A stretch of DNA of 60,754 bases from Novacetimonas cocois. GTDB taxonomy: Bacteria > Pseudomonadota > Alphaproteobacteria > Acetobacterales > Acetobacteraceae. The notes beneath the pieces are model-generated. The model saw only the letters and a program-made list of their open reading frames with translations, was not told where the DNA came from and did no database searches. Position numbers and translations under genes: made by a program. This document shows, piece by piece, positions 18,751 through 27,207 of the stretch; the first letter of the stretch is position 1; each line of letters starts with the position of its first letter. Where the stretch lies: contig NZ_QEXL01000020.1 in NCBI RefSeq assembly GCF_003311635.1, forward strand, positions 1 to 60,754, read 5' to 3'.

Positions 18751-20091
18751 TCAGTTCGTGCCGTTCTGCAGGCGTCCCGATGGGGCCTGAACAATCCGGC
18801 TGCCGCCTTCGGGCAGGATCTGGAAAATTGCCAGATCCCGGCGTGTCCGACCATTCCCGGTAAATCCAAACACGCCATCCACCCCTGAAAACCCTTCCGG
18901 CCGGGTCAGGGCTGTCACGGAATACCCGTTTTTCGCCCCCGGCGCACGGGGGGCCTGATCTAGCGCCTTTACCAGCGCGGCCGCGTCATACGACAGATCC
19001 GCCAGCGGCGTGGGCATGTGGTGATACTGCGCCATGAACAGCTGCACGAAATGCTGGCGGCTGGCCGGGTCCGGCGCGGCGTACCAGGCATTCTGCAACT
19101 GCGCCAGCTTGCCCGCGAAAGCCCCCCACAGTCCCGGCCCCATGATCCGTGTCTCGGTCGGGGAAATCTGGGCCGTGCGCATGGCCGCGATGACATGACC
19201 AAGCTGCAGCCCGGTATCCGCCAGCAAAAGCGCATCGAACGGCGGTGGCGGCAGGTGGACCTCCTGGGGCGCGGGCGGTGCCGGGGGCGTGGCTGCTTCT
19301 GGCGCAGCAGACGAATCGGGATTGGCGGGATCGACGCCTGCGGGCGCGGGTTCCTGCGCGGCCGTGGCCGCCGCCTGCGTGGCTGCGGTCGCAGCGCGAC
19401 TTTCGTAGGCAGAGAACGTCTTCAGCTGTTCGGTAATTTCGGTGGTGGTCGCGCCGTGGTACACGATCTGGGGCGAGGACAGGCCATGTTCGCTGCAGCT
19501 CTGCTGAAGCGCACTTCCCATCGCGTGCCCCAGCGCGTTATCAGGCAGGAACGCCGCGAAATGCTGGCGGTTTTCCTTTATTGCCGCACCCACCATGCGA
19601 CGCACCTGCTGTTCCGGGGCGATCCCCAGGATCCAGACATCAGGCCGCGCAACCGAAACGTCGGACGTGAAAGCCAGCATCGGCAGGTCCGTCTGCGCCG
19701 TGACCGTCGCCGCCTGCGTCGCGTCACCAGCGGTCAGGGGGCCAAGAATGATGCCATCCTTCGCCTTTACCGCGGCCTGTGCCGCGGCAGTCGCCCCACC
19801 CGGGGCCGCCGTATCGTGGACATCAAGCGTGGGGGCGCCCGGCGTATTCATGGCCATCCGCGCGGCGCTGAGCATTTCCTGACCCAGTCGCGCGTTATTG
19901 CCCGTCAGGGGCAGCAGGACGCCCACATTGCGTCCGGCATGCGACGTCCCGGGTCCATGACCGCCCCCCGCGCAGGCGGCAAGCGTGGACATCAGCACCC
20001 CGGCCATCAATAAGCTCTTGCAAGGGAAGCCCTGAGTGGCAGAAACAGTATCCTGTTCAAATCTGCGGGTTACCAATGTCTGACGACTCAT
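18751..20091 (-). CDS. LpoA-like lipoprotein, penicillin-binding protein activator
   Basis: A lipoprotein of about 446 residues with a type I periplasmic binding-protein fold. The signal peptide ends in STLAAC (lipobox). It is followed by NVGVLLPLTGNNARLGQEMLSAARMA and later GILGPLT-like and LPMLAFTSD segments typical of the family. A Pro/Ala-rich linker (around residues 240-285) interrupts the domain. Family members outside enterobacteria are annotated as penicillin-binding protein activators; direct function here is not shown. ATG 20091 has GAGGCGCAAGAA ahead of it. It is divergent from rsmI across less than 80 bases, as in relatives where these genes are paired. Confidence 0.8.
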   Translation of the reverse strand: MSRQTLVTRRFEQDTVSATQGFPCKSLLMAGVLMSTLAACAGGGHGPGTSHAGRNVGVLLPLTGNNARLGQEMLSAARMAMNTPGAPTLDVHDTAAPGGATAAAQAAVKAKDGIILGPLTAGDATQAATVTAQTDLPMLAFTSDVSVARPDVWILGIAPEQQVRRMVGAAIKENRQHFAAFLPDNALGHAMGSALQQSCSEHGLSSPQIVYHGATTTEITEQLKTFSAYESRAATAATQAAATAAQEPAPAGVDPANPDSSAAPEAATPPAPPAPQEVHLPPPPFDALLLADTGLQLGHVIAAMRTAQISPTETRIMGPGLWGAFAGKLAQLQNAWYAAPDPASRQHFVQLFMAQYHHMPTPLADLSYDAAALVKALDQAPRAPGAKNGYSVTALTRPEGFSGVDGVFGFTGNGRTRRDLAIFQILPEGGSRIVQAPSGRLQNGTN

Positions 20092-20168
20092 TTCTTGCGC
20101 CTCTGCAATCTCGATCCGCAATGATCCATAGCGGAGAAGCGCAGGCGCGTCATGCAGGGAAAGAAGAT

Positions 20169-21038
20169 ATGCACGTCATATCATCGCAAGAAGGCGGGAT
20201 ACTGACGCTGGTGGCGACGCCGATCGGCAATCTGGGCGATATTTCAGCCCGTGCCGTGGAATGCCTGAACGAGGCGGACCTGATCCTGTGCGAGGACACG
20301 CGCACCAGCGCGAAGCTGCTGCAGGCCCACGGCATCAAGACCCGGACCCGCCCCCTGCATGACCATAACGAGCAGGAGCGCATTCCCGGCCTGCTGGAAC
20401 TTCTGGAACAGGGACGCAGGATCGCGGTCATTTCCGACGCAGGCACGCCCCTGATGTCGGATCCCGGCTACCGGCTGGTGCGCGCCGTAATCGCGGGCGG
20501 CGGCCATGTAACCGCCGTTCCGGGGGCGAACGCGGCCGTCATGGCGCTGACCCTGTCGGGACTGCCGCCGCATCCTTTCATGTTCTGCGGGTTCCTTCCC
20601 CCACGCGATTCGGCACGGCGGGAGAACCTGTCCGTCCTGCGCGCGGCGGAACAGGCGGGACTGTCGGCCACCATCATCTGGCATGAGGCCCCGCACCGAC
20701 TGGCGGAAATGCTTGCATCGCTGGCGGAGGTATTCGGGCCGGAACGTCCCGCTGCCGTAGCGCGCGAGCTGACCAAACGGTTTGAGGAAGTCCGGCGCGG
20801 CCCGGTCGGGGAACTGGTGGCGCATTACCTCGACCATGCGGCGCGTGGGGAAATCACGGTCGTCCTCGGCCCGCCGCCCGCCGACGATACGGGGTCACGG
20901 GATCTGGACACCCACCTGCGCGAGGCCCTGAAGACCCTTTCGATCAAGGATGCGGCGTCGCTGGTGGCGGGGATCGTCAACCTGCCCCGCCGCACGGTCT
21001 ATGCCCGGGCGCTGGAGCTGACGCGCGACGCCGGGTAA
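20169..21038 (+). CDS. rsmI: 16S rRNA (cytidine-1402-2'-O)-methyltransferase
   Basis: SAM-dependent enzyme that 2'-O-methylates C1402 in the ribosomal decoding centre. Characteristic: LVATPIGNLGDISARA at the start, ILCEDTRTSAKLL, ISDAGTPLMSDPGY and a GAN-containing loop, then FCGFLPPR and HEAPHRL. The frame is open back to 20076, overlapping the divergent gene; ATG 20169 gives a standard N-terminus and has AAAGAAG before it. The yraN gene often found after rsmI is absent here; lolA follows on the other strand. Confidence 0.94.
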   Translation: MHVISSQEGGILTLVATPIGNLGDISARAVECLNEADLILCEDTRTSAKLLQAHGIKTRTRPLHDHNEQERIPGLLELLEQGRRIAVISDAGTPLMSDPGYRLVRAVIAGGGHVTAVPGANAAVMALTLSGLPPHPFMFCGFLPPRDSARRENLSVLRAAEQAGLSATIIWHEAPHRLAEMLASLAEVFGPERPAAVARELTKRFEEVRRGPVGELVAHYLDHAARGEITVVLGPPPADDTGSRDLDTHLREALKTLSIKDAASLVAGIVNLPRRTVYARALELTRDAG

Positions 21039-21062
21039 CGCGCCGGGAAGCGTCTTCCCTCC

Positions 21063-21731
21063 CTACTTGTCCCCGATATCAGTGTCGAACAGGCGGTCAG
21101 GCGGCGGCGGACCGCCGACGGTGGCATGCAGCAGGTCCACGCGCGTGCTGGCCCCCTGCGCATCCTGAACGATCCAGCCCCGCAGCAGCAGGGTCTTGCC
21201 CTCATGAAACAGCAGGGTGAGGCTGCCATCGCCGGGGGATTCATCGCGCACCAGCGTGATTTCAATCTCCGGGCCTTCATGCATCAGGGCCGTCACGCGC
21301 ACATCGCCCGACAGTTCCAGATGCGGACGCAGCAGAAGCCCGATGGGGGTCTTATCCATCGGCATGGTCGTGGTCTGGCCCAACTGGCTGTCGTTGAAGA
21401 CAACCTGATCATGGTTGGCCACCAGCAGAAGCGGGCTTGGCGCATCATACTGAAAGCGCATGCGACGGTTCGTGCGGTCCAGCCACGCCGTGCCCGTGGA
21501 CTGCTTGCCATCCGGGGCCACCTGATGGAACTGCGCCGTCAGCAGCGTGATGGTATTGAGGTGATCCTCGATTCGCTTGATCAGCGCATGGTCCTGATCC
21601 GATGCCCCCACGACCATCTGCGCCATGACGGGCCGAGGATGCAGCACTGTCCCGCCGCCAAGCAGCAGCGCAAGCGCCAGCAGGCGCATGCCGCGCGGAT
21701 GCGGGAAATGGAAGCCATCAGGATGTTTCAT
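21063..21731 (-). CDS. lolA: Outer-membrane lipoprotein carrier protein
   Basis: Periplasmic chaperone carrying lipoproteins from the inner to the outer membrane. About 222 residues: an N-terminal signal peptide (LLALALLLGGGTVL...VMAQ), then INTITLLTAQFHQVAPDGK-like and GTAWLDRTNRRMRFQYD segments diagnostic of LolA. The true start is uncertain: ATGs exist at 21761, 21731 and 21689, none with a strong ribosome site. I use 21731 because it gives a normal signal peptide. Confidence 0.87.
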   Translation of the reverse strand: MKHPDGFHFPHPRGMRLLALALLLGGGTVLHPRPVMAQMVVGASDQDHALIKRIEDHLNTITLLTAQFHQVAPDGKQSTGTAWLDRTNRRMRFQYDAPSPLLLVANHDQVVFNDSQLGQTTTMPMDKTPIGLLLRPHLELSGDVRVTALMHEGPEIEITLVRDESPGDGSLTLLFHEGKTLLLRGWIVQDAQGASTRVDLLHATVGGPPPPDRLFDTDIGDK

Positions 21732-21814
21732 CGAAAAGGAACCCGGCCAGAAAAAGCGCATGCACGTGGGTGCCCCATCACTTCGTCAAGATCAAGGCGT
21801 GAGCGGCGAAAGAG

Positions 21815-22774
21815 TCAGCCGGAACTGCCGATCAGCACGCCGGCGACGAACACCAGCGCGCCGCCGATGACGATCTGGACAATGGCGGAGCCGAACGGCG
21901 TGTCCTGATACCGCCACCGTATCCACGAAATGACGAATAGTTCGAGGATGACCACGATAATCGCCGCCATCAGCGCCGACGTGAAATTGTCGATAAGGAA
22001 CGGCAGCGTATGGCCGATTCCCCCCGCCGTGGTCATCAACCCGCAGATCAGCCCGCGCAGCAGCGGCGCGCCACGACCCGACAGCTTGCCATCATCAGAC
22101 AGGGCCTCGGCAAAGCCCATGGAAATTCCGGCGCCGACCGATGCCGCCATGCCAACCAGAAATGCATTCCACGGCACGTGGGTGGCGAAGGCGGCGGCAA
22201 AAACCGGCGCAAGCGTGGACACCGACCCGTCCATAAGGCCAACCAGACCGGGCTGGATAATCTGCAGGACAAAGCGGCGGCGGGCGTCCTCGTCCTCCAT
22301 CTCGCGCTTGGAGGCGGGCAGCCGGTCCAGTTCAATCGCCCCGGCCGCCTGTTCGTGCCTGTCTTCGGCCAGGGCAAGATCGCCCAGCAGCTTGCGGGTT
22401 TTCGCGTCCGTGGTGCGTGTCGCGGCCTGACGGTAGAAGCGCGCCGCATCCAGTTCCATCTGGCGGGCGTGGCGACGCACGACATCAATCCCCTGCCCCT
22501 GGATCTGCCATGCTGGCTTGCGCACCAGAAAGCCCGCGATGTCCTGACGGCGGATCAGGGGAATGTGGGGGCCGAACCTGGTGGCATAGAGGTCGATCAG
22601 ATCACGCCGATGCTGGTCCTCCTCCGCCGCCATGTCGGAAAAGATTTTCGATGTATCGGGGAATTTGTCCCGCGTGGCGTAAGCAAAGTCGGAATAGATG
22701 CGCCCGTCCTCTTCCTCGTTCGAAATGGCGAGGGCAAGGATTTCCTGATCCGTCAATGTCGAGAATTTACGCAT
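21815..22774 (-). CDS. mbfA: MbfA-type ferritin-like/VIT1 iron exporter
   Basis: Two-part protein of 319 residues. Residues 1-150 are a rubrerythrin-like di-iron domain with repeated Glu/His pairs ([46 protein letters not shown]). Residues 170-319 are a CCC1/VIT1 membrane transporter domain with about five hydrophobic segments ([23 protein letters not shown] starts it). Known homologues in Bradyrhizobium and Agrobacterium export iron and protect against iron and peroxide stress under control of Irr. A Fur-like site lies about 50 bases upstream of this gene, in keeping with iron control. Confidence 0.88.
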   Translation of the reverse strand: MRKFSTLTDQEILALAISNEEEDGRIYSDFAYATRDKFPDTSKIFSDMAAEEDQHRRDLIDLYATRFGPHIPLIRRQDIAGFLVRKPAWQIQGQGIDVVRRHARQMELDAARFYRQAATRTTDAKTRKLLGDLALAEDRHEQAAGAIELDRLPASKREMEDEDARRRFVLQIIQPGLVGLMDGSVSTLAPVFAAAFATHVPWNAFLVGMAASVGAGISMGFAEALSDDGKLSGRGAPLLRGLICGLMTTAGGIGHTLPFLIDNFTSALMAAIIVVILELFVISWIRWRYQDTPFGSAIVQIVIGGALVFVAGVLIGSSG

Positions 22775-22825
22775 GCATTACTGTATGCAGAAAGCGCGTA
22801 TTACGCTCAAGTCATTTCACGAAAC

Positions 22826-22844
22826 GAAAGTAATTCTCATTATA
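22826..22844 (-). promoter_or_regulatory. Fur-like box upstream of mbfA
   Basis: On the minus strand the 19-mer TATAATGAGAATTACTTTC matches the classic Fur consensus GATAATGATAATCATTATC at 14 of 19 positions (counted by eye). It is centred about 60 bases before the mbfA start, a good place for repressor binding. Confidence 0.5.
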
Positions 22845-22936
22845 CAGAAACAACCCGAAGACATGCAGAACAATAAAGGAAAAATTACTGTTTTTCTGAA
22901 AATGCCCGTATCCAAATACCTGATCGCATCGTCATT

Positions 22937-22978
22937 ACATGCTTCCGGTCATCGTTATTTGATAACCGGAAGTCATGT
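22937..22978 (-). terminator. Hairpin downstream of gshA
   Basis: ACATG-CTTCCGGT pairs with ACCGGAAG-(T)-CATGT, a 13-bp stem with one bulged base and a 15-base loop. It starts about 18 bases past the gshA stop. No clear T-run follows on the minus strand. Confidence 0.5.
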
Positions 22979-22996
22979 GCGGACGCTGAATTCCAA

Positions 22997-24406
22997 TCAG
23001 ATCGCGGCTTCGTCAAAAATACGCGTCACATCCCCGTTCCAGCGCCCGTGATAGGCCGCAAGCCATGCCTCGGCCTGTATCGGCCCGCCCGCAACGATTT
23101 CGTGCAGCGGTGCGAGGTACTGCGTTTCATCCGCGCCCGTCGCATCCCGGCACGCGCGGGCGCGCAATCCGTCCGTGGCGATTTCCACCATCCGCGCGGC
23201 CAGTTCCCGCGCCCTGCCCCCCGCCCACGGGGCATCCAGCCCCAGACGCGGCACCTGCGCGCGCAGGTCGACATAACTGGTCCAGGGCTGTTCATGCACC
23301 AGCGCGTCGGCCGCGCTTAACGCGGCGTCATCATACAGAAGCCCCACCCACAACGCGGACTGCGCCAGCATCATTTCCGGCGATCCGGCGTCCGCGCCGC
23401 GCATCTCCAGAAACTGCTTGAGCCGCACGTCGGTAAAGGCGGTGGTCATGTGATCCTCGAAATCGCCGATTGTCGGCGTCAGCCCGTCCAGTCCCTCCTG
23501 GTACTCCCCCTTCATCCATGCACGGAAGGAGCGGCCGGCCACGTCATGGATCCTGCCGTCGCGCATGATGAAATACATCGGCACGTCCAGCAGCCATTCG
23601 ACATAGGCCTCGAACCCGAAGGAAGGCGCGAAGAATTCCAGCGGCATGCCCGAACGCCGGTTGTCCGTGTCCGTCCAGACATGGGCCCGGTTCGACAGCA
23701 GCCCGTTGGGGTGGCCTTCGTAAAACGGGGAGTTCGCGAAGAGCGCCGTCGCCACCGGCTGCAGCGCGAGGGAGACACGCATCTTGCGTATCATGTCCTG
23801 TTCGGACGAGAAATCCAGATTGACCTGCACGGTGCATGTCCGCAGCATCATGTCCAGCCCCAGGCTTCCGACCCTGGGCATATAGGCCTGCATGATGGCA
23901 TAGCGGCTTTTGGGCATGCGGGGCATGTCCTCGCGCCGGGCGAAGGGATGAAAGCCCAGCGGCGCGAACCCCAGCCCCAGCATCTCACAGATCGGATGGA
24001 GGTCGTTGAAATGCCCGGCCATCTCCGCCCGTGTTTCATGCAGGCTCGCAAGGGGCTTGCCCGACAGTTCGAACTGTCCCGCCGGTTCCAGAGAAATCGA
24101 CGCGCCCTTCTGCGTATTCAGCCCTTTCAGGCCGATCAGCGCCCCTTTGTCACGGATGTCATGCCATATCGTGCCGTTGTGCTGCTGCATGGCGGACAGG
24201 ACGGCGTGAATCCCGTCAGGCTCGTACGGCGGGGGCATCCACGGCCTGTGGCCGGGCCGCGTGGCCTGGGGGCGTATGAAGCCGAATTTCTCGTGCTCGG
24301 TGCCGATCCGCCACGCATCTTTTGGTTTTTCCCCCTGCGCCAATACGCCGGCAAGCTGGGAAACCGATTCGATCGGGGTTGTATCTTGATCGCCAGGATT
24401 GGACAT
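22997..24406 (-). CDS. gshA: Glutamate-cysteine ligase, plant/alphaproteobacterial type
   Basis: First step of glutathione synthesis, joining glutamate to cysteine with ATP. The 469-residue protein has WRIGTEHEKFGF near residue 32 (the family's Glu-binding segment), QPKGASISLEPAGQFELSG-type sequence (here QKGASISLEPAGQFELSG), MRTCTVQVNLDF-like and PLEFFAPSFGFEAYVEWLLDVPMYF. This is the plant-like group, not the E. coli GshA group. It follows rsmE on the same strand after about 80 bases. Confidence 0.94.
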   Translation of the reverse strand: MSNPGDQDTTPIESVSQLAGVLAQGEKPKDAWRIGTEHEKFGFIRPQATRPGHRPWMPPPYEPDGIHAVLSAMQQHNGTIWHDIRDKGALIGLKGLNTQKGASISLEPAGQFELSGKPLASLHETRAEMAGHFNDLHPICEMLGLGFAPLGFHPFARREDMPRMPKSRYAIMQAYMPRVGSLGLDMMLRTCTVQVNLDFSSEQDMIRKMRVSLALQPVATALFANSPFYEGHPNGLLSNRAHVWTDTDNRRSGMPLEFFAPSFGFEAYVEWLLDVPMYFIMRDGRIHDVAGRSFRAWMKGEYQEGLDGLTPTIGDFEDHMTTAFTDVRLKQFLEMRGADAGSPEMMLAQSALWVGLLYDDAALSAADALVHEQPWTSYVDLRAQVPRLGLDAPWAGGRARELAARMVEIATDGLRARACRDATGADETQYLAPLHEIVAGGPIQAEAWLAAYHGRWNGDVTRIFDEAAI

Positions 24407-24488
24407 GACGGGGCGGAAATCCTCGTTACAGAAATAGGACAGGGCATAATGGACCGGATGTGGCCCCTATGCCAGAAAGCGGCGCGGT

Positions 24489-25238
24489 CTATAACCCCGA
24501 AACGGCCTGCCTGCGCAGACCGGCCCCCATCAGGGCCAGTCCGGCCGCGGCCGCCGTATCCGCGCGCAGTACAAGCGGCCCAAGCGACAGGACGCATGCA
24601 AAGGGCTGCCTGCGCAGGAACTCCTGCTCCCGCGGGGAAAAACCGCCCTCCGGCCCGATCAGCAGGCCATCGCCAGGGCGGGCGGCGGGGAGTCCGTCCG
24701 GATCCGGTGCGGGTTCCAGACGCTCAAGCGCAACGAACAGTCGCATATTCGACGGGTAGTGCGCAATTACGTCCGTCAACGGACAGGGCGGGCGGATATC
24801 GGGAACATCCAGCCGCTCGCACTGTTCGCTGGCTTCGCGGGCGATCGCGCCCAGTCGCGTCTCGTTCAGGCGATGGGTATTCGTCCGCTCCGTAAAAACC
24901 GGGTGGAAGCAGCCCACCCCCAGTTCGGTGCCCATGCGGATAACCATTTCCGTGGCATCACGTTTCAGCGGCGCGAAGAAAAGAACCGGCCCCGCCGTGG
25001 CATGGGGCGCGCGTTCCATCCGCGTCAGGCGTATTTCCCCCCGGTCGCGGCGCAACGTCTCGATCCCGGCGGACCATTCGCCATCGCGGGCATTGAACAC
25101 GACGACCCGCGCCCCGGCGGACAGGCGCAGGACGTTGCCCAGATAATGCGCCCGATCGGGTTCGAGGCGGACCACCATGTCAGGCTGCAACGGCGGATAT
25201 GCCTGGGGGTCCATGAACAGGCGGGGGCTGTCCCTCAT
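24489..25238 (-). CDS. rsmE: 16S rRNA (uracil-1498-N3)-methyltransferase
   Basis: SPOUT-class methyltransferase acting on U1498 of 16S rRNA. Shows the N-terminal PUA-like HYLGNVLRLSAGARVVVFNARDGEW, KRDATEMVIRMGTELGVGCFHPVFTERTN and the C-terminal knot LIGPEGGFSPREQEFLRR followed by LSLGPLVLRADTAAAAGL, all standard. ATG 25238 has AAGGAAAC ahead. 249 residues is normal. It is divergent from ubiA, with gshA downstream. Confidence 0.95.
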   Translation of the reverse strand: MRDSPRLFMDPQAYPPLQPDMVVRLEPDRAHYLGNVLRLSAGARVVVFNARDGEWSAGIETLRRDRGEIRLTRMERAPHATAGPVLFFAPLKRDATEMVIRMGTELGVGCFHPVFTERTNTHRLNETRLGAIAREASEQCERLDVPDIRPPCPLTDVIAHYPSNMRLFVALERLEPAPDPDGLPAARPGDGLLIGPEGGFSPREQEFLRRQPFACVLSLGPLVLRADTAAAAGLALMGAGLRRQAVSGL

Positions 25239-25377
25239 GATGTTTCCTTTGTCTGTGGCCTGCGATCGTATCGGCCCGGACTTGACCGCGTGCGATCATC
25301 CGGCCCATCTGTCTTCCGCATTAGCAGTCAGGTTGTCCGGCGTCATGCCGGACCTCATCGCCGGGAGAATACATGTC

Positions 25378-26295
25378 GTGACCCAGCCTGCGTCCCATAC
25401 CGACATCCGCACAGACGGCTGGATCGGACGGCTGCCCGCCCCGGTGCGTCCCTATGCGCTGCTGGCGCGGCTGGACCGGCCCATCGGGACGTGGCTACTG
25501 TTCCTGCCGGGGGTATGGGGCATCCTGCTGCCCGCCGGGGTCGAACCGCGTGAGCGGATGCGCCTGATCGTGCTGTTCGGCATCGGCAGCATCGTCATGC
25601 GGGCTGCGGGCTGCGTCGTCAATGACATGTGGGATCGCGACATCGACCGGATGGTGGCACGGACCGCGGGCCGCCCGTTGGCCAGCGGCGCGCTGCGCAT
25701 GCGCGAGGCGGGGCTGTTCCTGCTGGCGCTGCTGCTGATCGGGTTCAACATCCTGATGTGCCTCAATCCCCTGTCGCGGGTGCTGGGCGCGTCCTCGCTT
25801 CTGCTGGTGGGGCTGTATCCCCTTGCCAAGCGCGTGACATGGTGGCCCCAGCTTGTCATGGGATTCACCTTTGGCTTTGGCGCGCCACTTGGCTACGCGG
25901 CGGCGGCGGACCACCTCGATCTGGCGCAGGCGGCGCTTTATGCCGCCACCATCATGTGGCAGCTCGGCTTTGATACGATCTATGGCTTTCAGGACATGGA
26001 GGACGACGCGCGCATCGGCGTCAAATCCACCTCGCGCCTGATGGCCAGCCAGGCGCGCGGCTTCGTCGGGGCGTGTTATGTCATCGCACTGGCGGCGCTG
26101 GCCACGGCGGCCGCCCTTTCCCATCAGGGATGGGGTTTCTGGGTAACGCTGCCCCTGCCGGCCGCACTGCTGGCGTGGCAGGTCGCGCGGCTTGACGAAC
26201 ATGACGCCCCGCAATGCCTGCGCCTGTTCCGTTTCAACCGTGAAACCGGCCTTGCCGTGGCGCTGGTCCTGCTGGCGGGCCTGATGACGCGCTGA
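25378..26295 (+). CDS. ubiA: 4-hydroxybenzoate polyprenyltransferase
   Basis: Integral membrane prenyltransferase in ubiquinone synthesis. The two Asp-rich motifs are NDMWDRDIDRMV (about residue 82) and DTIYGFQDMEDDARIG (about 200); KSTSRL and several hydrophobic helices fill the rest. The open frame goes upstream to 25177, but GTG 25378 with GGGAGA in front gives the usual 305-residue protein. UbiA is important here because the periplasmic dehydrogenases of this lineage feed ubiquinone. Confidence 0.95.
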   Translation: MTQPASHTDIRTDGWIGRLPAPVRPYALLARLDRPIGTWLLFLPGVWGILLPAGVEPRERMRLIVLFGIGSIVMRAAGCVVNDMWDRDIDRMVARTAGRPLASGALRMREAGLFLLALLLIGFNILMCLNPLSRVLGASSLLLVGLYPLAKRVTWWPQLVMGFTFGFGAPLGYAAAADHLDLAQAALYAATIMWQLGFDTIYGFQDMEDDARIGVKSTSRLMASQARGFVGACYVIALAALATAAALSHQGWGFWVTLPLPAALLAWQVARLDEHDAPQCLRLFRFNRETGLAVALVLLAGLMTR

Positions 26296-26311
26296 AGGTG
26301 CGGGAAAACCC

Positions 26312-27067
26312 CTATGTCAGGGCGCGGTGGAACAGCGCCCTGACCAATTCCATGCATCCCAGAAACAGGGCCGGGTCGTAACGTGGCCCTTCGTCACGCA
26401 AAAAGGCGTGCTGGGCATTGAATTCATGCCATTCATAACGCAGGCCCGCCTGTTCCAGGCGTTCACGGATCATCTGCCGGCCGGCAAAGGGCACGTGCGG
26501 GTCCTGCCGTCCCCAGACCATCATCACCTCCCCGCTGATTTCCCCAAGGCGACCGAGCGTATCGTCATGCTTCCCTTCGCCAAGGGAGGAGGAATGGATA
26601 TCGGTGGCATAGAAACAGGCCGCCGCCTGCACACGGGGATCAAAGGCGGCGCGAAAGGCGAGATGACCGCCAAGACAGACCCCCAGCGTCCCGACCCGCC
26701 CCGAACAGGCCGGACATTCATCCACCAGCCATGAAATGGCCGCCCGCGCGTCATGGTCATACCCGGCCAGCGGCTTGGTGTATTTCAGCACGTTGCCCCG
26801 GTCCGTGCCCGCCTTGTCATAGGCCAGCACCGTCCCCGCCGGTTCATATTCATGATAGACCTCGGGCACCGCGACGACATATCCCTGTCCCGCGACCATG
26901 GCGGCAAGCCTGCGGATCGGGGCGGTGACCTGATAGATCTCGGAAAACAGCACGACGCCGGGAAAGCGCCCTTCGACCGCCGGGCGGAAAACATGCAGGC
27001 GCATCCCGCCCGACGGCGTGTCAATATCGAATGTTTCGTCAGTCCGGATAATCATTGCACCTGCCAT
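26312..27067 (-). CDS. Dienelactone hydrolase family protein
   Basis: An alpha/beta hydrolase of 251 residues. The catalytic triad of the dienelactone hydrolase family is visible: Cys in GVCLGGHLA (about residue 130), Asp in GRQDPHVP (about 188) and His in AQHAFLRDEGPRYD (about 222). The natural substrate is not predictable; many homologues act on lactones or esters. ATG 27055 is an alternative start. Convergent with ubiA, 16 bases apart. Confidence 0.88.
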   Translation of the reverse strand: MAGAMIIRTDETFDIDTPSGGMRLHVFRPAVEGRFPGVVLFSEIYQVTAPIRRLAAMVAGQGYVVAVPEVYHEYEPAGTVLAYDKAGTDRGNVLKYTKPLAGYDHDARAAISWLVDECPACSGRVGTLGVCLGGHLAFRAAFDPRVQAAACFYATDIHSSSLGEGKHDDTLGRLGEISGEVMMVWGRQDPHVPFAGRQMIRERLEQAGLRYEWHEFNAQHAFLRDEGPRYDPALFLGCMELVRALFHRALT

Positions 27068-27091
27068 CTGCCATGCTGGGTGAAAGAAAAT

Positions 27092-27200
27092 GAGGGTTTT
27101 GGGTGTCGCCTGTTTTCAAAAAAGCGATGTCTTTCAAAGCTTTTTAAAAAAAGCCTCACCAAAAACTTTTATGATTTTAGGGTATTATCAGGCCTGCCTT
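27092..27200 (-). repeat. Degenerate copy of a dispersed AT-rich element
   Basis: This gap resembles the element at 54003-54158 in the opposite orientation. Shared blocks include a 17-bp exact match (TCACCAAAAACTTTTAT at 27156-27172), TTTTGGGTGTCG at 27097-27108, and GG-TATTATC-GGCCTG-CC near the right side. The terminal inverted repeats of the other copy are missing, so it looks truncated. Short frames through it (KASPKTF...) are not treated as a gene. Confidence 0.7.
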
Positions 27201-27207
27201 CTGCCCC

